Source: Chara braunii
Lineage: Eukaryota; Streptophyta; Charophyceae; Charales; Characeae
Direction: 5' to 3'
Length of the DNA stretch: 47,063 nucleotides
Assembly: GCA_003427395.1 (NCBI GenBank)
Contig: BFEA01000081.1
Coordinates: forward strand, 890,624-937,686
Both the position numbers and the translations under genes were made by a program. This document shows positions 41,723-47,063 of the stretch, one piece after another (positions within the stretch are counted from its first letter, which is position 1; every line of letters begins with the position of its first letter). Under the pieces are notes generated by a model that saw only the letters and a list, made by a program, of their open reading frames with translations, had not been told where the DNA came from and ran no database searches.

Positions 41723-42519
41723 GAGTTAGGTCACTCATCTTAGAAACAATGTCAACTCTTTGCCTTAGTTATACACGAACAGGTTGTACAACTACTTTTC
41801 TCTTCATTGGGTATATGCCTAAGCCATTCGTCTTAGAAACAATGCTTAGCCGCCCTAATCTGTTTAATTAGCCAAGTTATGTATACTTCTCTGAACTTAA
41901 TCTTCAAAAATGGGCGTAGGATTGAGCCATTCATCTTAGAAACAATGCTCAACCGACCCAAATTACCTTCAGTTATAGCTCTTAGTTATACTCTCTTAAT
42001 TTGTGATAGGGCTATAGTCATATCATTCGTCTTAGAAACAATGTCTGGCTAGCCTTGTTCTTATAACATATAAATATAGACATATAGAAAGCCTTATTCC
42101 TTTTTTCACCTTATAATCATATGGCCTCAGACTTCTTAGAAACAATGTCCTGTCTTTGGCCTGAACCTCTCTCAGAATAAAACAACCAAAAGAGTTGAGT
42201 CATTCGTCTTAGAAACAATGCTCAATCCTCCTTTCTCAGCACTAAAAATGGGTAGAGTACCCTGGGTCAAGATCCGGAGACTTTTCGGAAATCACCCAAA
42301 ATAAACAGCGACCAGACCATTCATCTTAGAAACAATGTCTGGCTCTCAAAGTTTGCATAATCAATACCCCATAGAAACAACAACCTGACCATTCATCTTA
42401 GAAACAATGTCTGGTTAAATTAAATAAATACAGCGACACAGTCATTCATCTTATAAAACAATGCTTGGTCCTTCAGAAAACAGAACAAAACACGCCATTC
42501 ATCTTAGAAGCAATGCCTG
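41723..42519 (+). repeat. array of ten hairpins with a conserved loop and covarying stems
   Basis: The core CATTCRTCTTAGAAACAAT occurs ten times, in hairpins at 41723-41758, 41819-41849, 41922-41952, 42015-42051, 42128-42152, 42195-42225, 42312-42342, 42382-42416, 42435-42470 and 42491-42519. Flanking arms differ but pair: CTAAGC/GCTTAG, TTGAGC/GCTCAA, TTGAGT/GCTCAA (T·G wobble), CCAGAC/GTCTGG, AACCTGAC/GTCTGGTT (one mismatch), TAGTCATAT/GTCTGGCTA (one mismatch, two wobbles). ATT/AAT inside the core extends the stem. The first, fifth, ninth and tenth copies pair less well. Spacers are unrelated and the spacing is 53-117 bp. Strand is given for the written core. Function unknown. Confidence 0.85.
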
Positions 42520-44459
42520 ACCCTATAAGACTCATTCAAGCGCAAGCAAATCTACCTTTCTCTCTGCCTTCCCCTTGATGCAACCCCTTGTTACAATCTG
42601 CTTTCAGACAAACAAAGAAACAGAAATTGTCATTGCACATACATTCCTTTACTTAGTCTGGCTCATGTCATGAAAGTCAAACTAAAAGTCGAAGTAGTGT
42701 TGCATACAATATACTCAGTCAAACATAGCAAGGTGTACAAATAGGGGTTATAATTGGGTTTATAAAAGGAGTCAGGAAATTACCGCTCAGTTCCCGACCT
42801 CCAAAACCCCTCCTGAGTTCCGGCAGAGCTCCCGCAATCGGTGGGCGGACTCCCCACAGAGTCTTGGTACGGATTACGGGTTGCAATCCCGCTTGCCACC
42901 TTCCTCTCAGCACCAATAGAGTAGACTTAGAGTTAGACGGGAAGAAAGAGAAGCATTCAGTCTCTCAGATGCAGGAGGGGTGCACTTAGACTCGCTAGAG
43001 AGGGCCTCCAAATCTTCAGCGCCTGAATGTCCCGCAATGGTGATCAAACACAAACCTTCAGCTGCCGTCTCTTCAGCGACCCTCCAAGTCACAGCAATAC
43101 TCCCTCCTCTACAATCGCAGCGCCCGCTGCTCCAAGCCTCGCAAACTCGCACCACCTGTCCAACTACTCTCTACTGTAGAGTGGGTAAGGTACCAATCAG
43201 TCGGCCCAACATGCGCCCTGCCGCTGGCCCGTTGCTGCTTTGGCCAATGGGATGGGCCGCGTGCTGGCCAGCAAGTAAGCTTCCATCCCCCGTCGGCCCA
43301 ATTCCCACGACTTCGATCAACAGGCGAGCGGCGTGTCGACCATCTGGTAAGTCTTCCTTCCCTCTCTTATGTATTCGCATATGTGATAGTCGCCCCTCCC
43401 CCTTTTCTCCGCCGTGCGAACGACCTCTAAGCCGGGGCACGCAAGACGAGCGTACCCAGGCTCGCTTCCATAGTTCCGAGCAACAACGAGGTCGCCAACG
43501 GGAGACTCCAAGCATCTACAGCCTGGGATCAGAAGCAACGATCACGAGCGATAGCAGCCTGGTCCGCTTCGCAACTCATCTGATGTTTCGAAAACTTGGG
43601 ATGAATTTTCCACCAGATCGTAGAAGTATATATTCACGCAGCCTCCTATCACCATGGCGTCCAATCCGCTGCTCTAGACTTCAAATGAAGGTCATTATTG
43701 GTGACCGCTCAATCCTCCGAGTCAGGCCTTCCCCCGCTTGGTTTCATCCCAAAACGTGCGAGATACACACTTTCTCGCTCCCCACCTTCTTCGCTCTGTC
43801 ACCGTTCGCGGACCACTTCTCCATACTAACTCTCATGTTACAAAGTCTCTTCTCAATCTGTCTCCGGATCTGGGGTCGCCCCGGTCCAAAATGTTACGAG
43901 TGAATCTTTATTTGCCCGTTTCTGTTGGAAAACAGACACGAAATCCTCTCTCCCTCCTTCTCCTTCACTGTCCGCCATATCCTGGCGCACCCCGTTTCTC
44001 TACTACCGCTTACTTCACTAATCCAAAACTAAAACTAACACCACAGCTAGATTCGCCCTACCTAAGTACCCTGATTTATTATCCTACCTTGCGCAAATCC
44101 GCCGAGGATCGAATGAGATTCAAACTTCTCCTATTGCGCCCAACCAGCTCTTCCACGATCTTCGCTCCCGAATGCCCCTGGCGCCTGCCCCTGGCCAGAT
44201 TCATCGGTCGCTTATCCCTGTGGCTTCGCCATGCTATTTGCTCGTCGCTCCTATCCTGCGCCTCCCCTGTCGTAGCGTCCTGCCTGCTGGCCGCTCCACT
44301 CGTCGTCACCTTCGTCAACCCGACTGTGCCTCGCAACAGTCCACCCGTCGTCCCCGTTGTTTTTCCTTGTGGCTAGCGCACCGGCCCGACTGCGACCGAT
44401 CATGTAGCAAAGATCTTCGACAGGCCTTGGAAACTGAATGGGTCGAAATAAAGCGTATG
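42520..44459. other. GC-rich block with long open frames, no recognised product
   Basis: The plus frame 42980-43903 (307 aa) is the second longest in the window and 43738-44376 (212 aa) overlaps it in another phase. Both are rich in Ser, Pro, Arg and Leu, low in structure, and carry no motif I know. Minus frames of 110 residues overlap. The GC content alone makes long frames likely. Could be the untranslated or LTR part of an unknown element. I do not call a gene. Confidence 0.35.
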
Positions 44460-44551
44460 GGCTCTTCTCCGATTTATGCACGTCATCCTTACACAGAGGC
44501 CATGCTAATTTTTTCTGTATCGTTCCAATTTTAACGGATGTCCCAAAGGAC
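44460..44551 (-). pseudogene. U6 snRNA-like pseudogene, diverged
   Basis: The minus strand reads GTCCTTTGGGACATCCG, AAATTGGAACGATACAGAAA, AATTAGCATGGCCTC and AAGGATGACGTGCATAAATC, then departs from U6. The ACAGAGA box is changed to ACAGAAA. No poly(A) or flanking duplication is visible, unlike the copy at 13426-13527. Both copies read ATCCGTTAAAATTGG where the canonical plant sequence has ATCCGATAAAATTGG, so they may share a source. Confidence 0.8.
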
Positions 44552-45400
44552 GAGTCGCGCGCCGGCCGACCAACCCTTGGTAGCTTCGAACGTTCGGTTT
44601 CTAGTCACTCGGTTCCACCCTCTGGGATCAAGCACGGGTTTGTGTTCCGAGCATTCAAGGGTGTGCCCTCTGAGCTAGGCTCTCGGCGCTTGCAGCCAGC
44701 CTTAGGGCCGGCACCGGCTTAGACCCGGATGAGACAGAATAAAATAAAGTAAGCAAGAATTAAAAAAAAAAAGTAAGGGAGGACGAGACCTACCAGTACT
44801 TCCCTGGTCCTACCAAGCGAGCGCGTGATTGGGCTCCCCCAACAAAACTAAGGGGGATAGTCTCGCGGGACCCTCAACCCCTCAGCTTCTTCAATGCTCT
44901 ATCACTCTCATGCTGCCGCCCGTTGGTCTTGATCCCCGCACCTTCATGTCACCACTCCAATGCCGTAACCTATAGGGTTAAGCCCAAGCCTAAGATTAGC
45001 ATGCGCAAATTCCTATATAAAGTGGTGTGCACCGTGCCCCGGGCCAAGAAAACGCCCTGGGCCACGCCCTTACCTATGTCCAGGTCTATGGCTGCTTAAC
45101 CGTTACGCCGACATACCCAAGCTGCGCCGTGGCTACCACACACGCTCCATCCTGGGCGTCAGACCTACCATCGGTTAGGCGTGGTGAACAAGAGTCAAAA
45201 CCTTTCAATCCTTAGTCTAATCAATAACAACAAAATTAAGTCGGTCGACTATAATGGTTCCTTAATCAAATACAAGGAGAAAAAATCACATGCGAGTCTT
45301 AAAACTGCGTGCCCATTCGCCTCCTTTATTCAAACAACCCTTAGTATGTGTATGGACGACCACCGTGGCCCGTGCAGGCGCTCAAAGACTCCAAATTAAT
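44552..45400. other. unassigned; possible SINE-like tRNA words on the minus strand
   Basis: 44900-44990 on the minus strand reads TAACCCTATAGGTTACGGCA, then GTGCGGGGATCAAGACC, loosely like A and B boxes. There is an A-run at 44762-44772 on the plus strand. Not enough for a SINE call. Confidence 0.3.
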
Positions 45401-45960
45401 TTCAACGAAAAAAATTCCCAGAATTAAATAATCATTCTAGAGTAAAATTACAATCTAAATTTCAAATTTTCATTCCATCTTAAAATATGTCATTCCAATT
45501 TTAAAATTTTTCATCTTACTTTCAAACTTTCATTTCAAGAATATGGTACCTTTCTTATTTGGACTGCATGCTAGAGATGGAATGAAAGTCTTGATGGCTT
45601 CATGAAATATTTTAATTGGACTGTCATTCTAAGTAAGGATTTTCAGTCATAAATAAATTAATCCAATATAGATTAGAAAATATTTGTTGTAGTAGAATGA
45701 AAATTTAATTAAAACATTTCATAAACTCATCCAAACTTTCATTCCATCTTGAACAAATAGATGTAGTTGGAAGGGAAAACTCATATTTAGACGGAAACTT
45801 ATCAAATAGAACTGGAAATTTTAGAATTTGACTAGCATTGGAATGATAATTTATAAATATGAAGGATTTTTTTTTTATGGAATGTTTTTTCAACTTTCAT
45901 TTATCGTGGGAATTTTTATATTGTTAGCTTTCTGTCACTTGCAAAAACCAGGGCGGATAC
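45401..45960. repeat. AT-rich block with ATTCCATCTT/AGATGGAAT inverted words
   Basis: TTCATTCCATCTT occurs at about 45468 and 45738 and its complement AGATGGAATGAAAG at about 45575. Other ATTTCA/TGAAAT and CCAATTTTAAAA words recur. It looks like an AT-rich foldback or MITE pile-up at the right end of the insert. Non-coding. Confidence 0.5.
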
Positions 45961-45965
45961 CATTG

Positions 45966-46600
45966 TTAGGGTATTCGCATCAACAACATGATGTCCATCG
46001 TGATAGGGTCGTCCTTGTAGGCTTCCACCAAGGATCGAGTTACATTATCAGATAAGCCAAACTCGGTAATCGGGGCACCTAGGTAGTTTGCCCAACGTGA
46101 CAGTGCATCAACAACCTTATTATACTCTCCTTTCACATAATCTAGTTTGAAGTCATACTGATTTATAACTTCAATCCAGCGTTTGAGTGTATCAGAGAGA
46201 ACAAGTTGTGTCTTGATCCACTTGAGTGTCTGATGGCCAATTCTCAAATAGAAGAACCTTTTCAATAAATAGTGTCTCCGGTGGCCAAATGTCTTATAGA
46301 GGGCATAAAGCTTCCTTTCGTAGGTGGACTTCGCCAATTTCTTTGATGGCATCTTCTTCCTCGTGTACTCGATTGACCTCATCGTTTTCTCTTCCTGTTG
46401 AGCCAGCACTCCGCCAATGTCATATTGGCTTGCGTTAGTGGTCACAACAAATGACTTTTCAGGATCGGGAACCACGGGAATCTCATGATGTGTGAGGGCA
46501 TACTTCAATCTCGTGAAAGCGGTCTGGCATGCGTTTGTTCATTCCCATGGAGTGTCAAGGCGCGCTAGATCAGTTAAAGGGGGAGGCGATTGTTCTATAG
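45966..46600 (-). pseudogene. gypsy RT C-terminus and RNase H domain
   Basis: The minus frame 46508-45966 (180 aa), extended upstream to about 46600, reads PPLTDLARLDTPWEWTNAC, then VVPDPEKSFVVTTNASQYDI (D/N at the first catalytic site: TTNAS where active enzymes have TDAS), GGVLAQQ, STYERKLYALY, LRIGHQTLKWI and VKGEYNKVVDALSR, the full Ty3/gypsy RNase H pattern. The RT polymerase motifs upstream are lost. The frame ends at the insert. Confidence 0.9.
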
Positions 46601-47063
46601 TTCTTTACAAAATTTCAATAATAACCACGTGTCTGCCTTCTGTCATCAGTTGTTCCTTCACCACCTTCTGATTCACTCATCCGTTAGGCAGACGTTGTCT
46701 GTAGTAGTGTTCTTTTTGGAACCTGCCGTAGCATGAGTCTGACCGATTTTTTTTAATAATGGCAAGTCACCTAGGTTACCGTTTAAGCGGTATTAACAAC
46801 ACTGACATAGGTTGTACACATAATCTAAATCTACTTCGATTGGTTCACTTACAAGAGCTTAAAAAAAAAACGACTATAGTAGAACATCACAGTCCTAGTC
46901 TAGGCTGTCTGTGAGCTGATAGCAGTCTGTCAACCAACTAGTCAAAATAAAAATAGATCATGTACGCAGATGTATGTAAGATGGAAATGGTTGTGATGTA
47001 CAACTTGAGCATCAGTTAGAAACTTCTTTCCCTTATATCCTGTACTCAAGGAATATGCTTATG
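46601..47063. other. unassigned to the right edge
   Basis: Continues RT-derived sequence in broken phases to about 46700, then shows no similarity I recognise. Note CAAGGAATATG close to the right edge (about 47047), a word also present at the start of both LTR copies. Confidence 0.4.

Larger units (their letters stand above)
39345..45960. mobile_element. 6.6-kb insert separating gypsy RNase H from integrase
   Basis: The direct word CATTG stands at both junctions (39340-39344 and 45961-45965) and gypsy coding sequence resumes on either side, consistent with one insertion with a 5-bp target duplication. The ends do not show TG...CA, and no transposase, RT or gag is recognised inside, so its class is unknown; it may be several nested elements. 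Contains a ~130-bp tandem array, the hairpin array, a U6-like copy and a GC-rich block. Confidence 0.5.
37486..46700 (-). mobile_element. Ty3/gypsy retrotransposon, 3' half, split by a 6.6-kb insert
   Basis: On the minus strand: end of RT and RNase H (about 46600-45966), then after an interruption integrase zinc-binding domain (39339-39061), integrase core (39116-38580), a triplicated segment (38567-37938) and the polyprotein C-terminus (to about 37529), polypurine tract and LTR. The RT-RNase H-integrase order is that of Ty3/gypsy elements (Ty1/copia has integrase first). Gag, protease and most of RT are missing or beyond the edge. Confidence 0.88.

Noticed and set aside
41723-42519. CRISPR-like reading of the repeated word with unique spacers
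   Set aside because: The surroundings are eukaryotic mobile elements, spacing is irregular (53-117 bp), the arms vary with the copy, and there are no cas genes.
42980-43903. 307-residue plus-strand frame as a protein gene
   Set aside because: GC-rich low-complexity composition, overlapping frames in other phases and on the other strand, no motif and no promoter or splice evidence.
39343-45962. Insert as an LTR retrotransposon with TG...CA ends
   Set aside because: Shifting the ends to TG...CA removes the matching 5-bp flanks (TGCAT versus TTGTT), and no long terminal direct repeats were seen.

Overview
This window looks like repeat-dense nuclear DNA of a plant. I find no complete host protein gene in it. 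The plant signals are L1-type LINEs that end in a plant-style reverse-transcriptase zinc-binding domain, a Ty3/gypsy element, two plant-type U6 snRNA copies, and a degenerate plant-mitochondrial-type tRNA-Tyr beside a fragment resembling tRNA-Arg. A native mitochondrial tRNA-Arg next to tRNA-Tyr would fit a non-seed land plant better than an angiosperm. That is recollection plus inference, and I cannot name a species.

Layout, left to right. 0-2.6 kb: microsatellite, a 67-bp tandem duplication and a foldback element. 2.6-7.4 kb: a nearly complete but broken LINE on the minus strand (LINE A). 7.4-8.5 kb: a solo LTR-like copy of the LTR found again at 36.4-37.5 kb. 8.5-13.5 kb: ends of small inverted-repeat transposons, a tRNA-derived SINE, and a U6 retropseudogene with poly(A) and a target duplication. 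13.5-17.2 kb: mostly unassigned sequence, the only stretch that might hide host exons. 17.2-18.1 kb: a terminal-inverted-repeat element filled with (GA)n. 18.2-19.9 kb: seven tandem hairpin-forming monomers followed by the endonuclease part of a second LINE (LINE B, plus strand). 20.2-20.4 kb: mitochondrial-type tRNA remnants. 21.2-24.7 kb: a third, 5'-truncated LINE (LINE C, minus strand). 25-33 kb: AT-rich sequence with several tandem duplications and no recognisable gene. 33.5-36.1 kb: a nest of small DNA transposons inside (TA)n, an assembly gap, and a short retroelement fragment carrying a hammerhead ribozyme core. 36.4-46.7 kb: 3' LTR, integrase and RNase H of a Ty3/gypsy element on the minus strand, split by about 6.6 kb of other sequence.

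The most unusual object lies inside that 6.6-kb insert. Between 41.7 and 42.5 kb there are ten copies of a short conserved word (CATTCRTCTTAGAAACAAT), spaced 53-117 bp apart. In most copies it is flanked by arms that differ in sequence but remain complementary, with G·T wobbles, so it looks like an array of hairpins with a fixed loop and covarying stems. A separate ~130-bp tandem array with GGCAGCRYTTCC cores lies just before it, and that core word recurs in the hairpin monomers upstream of LINE B.

Nothing here forms an operon or pathway. The genes present are decayed parts of mobile elements, and the history is one of nested insertion and local tandem duplication.
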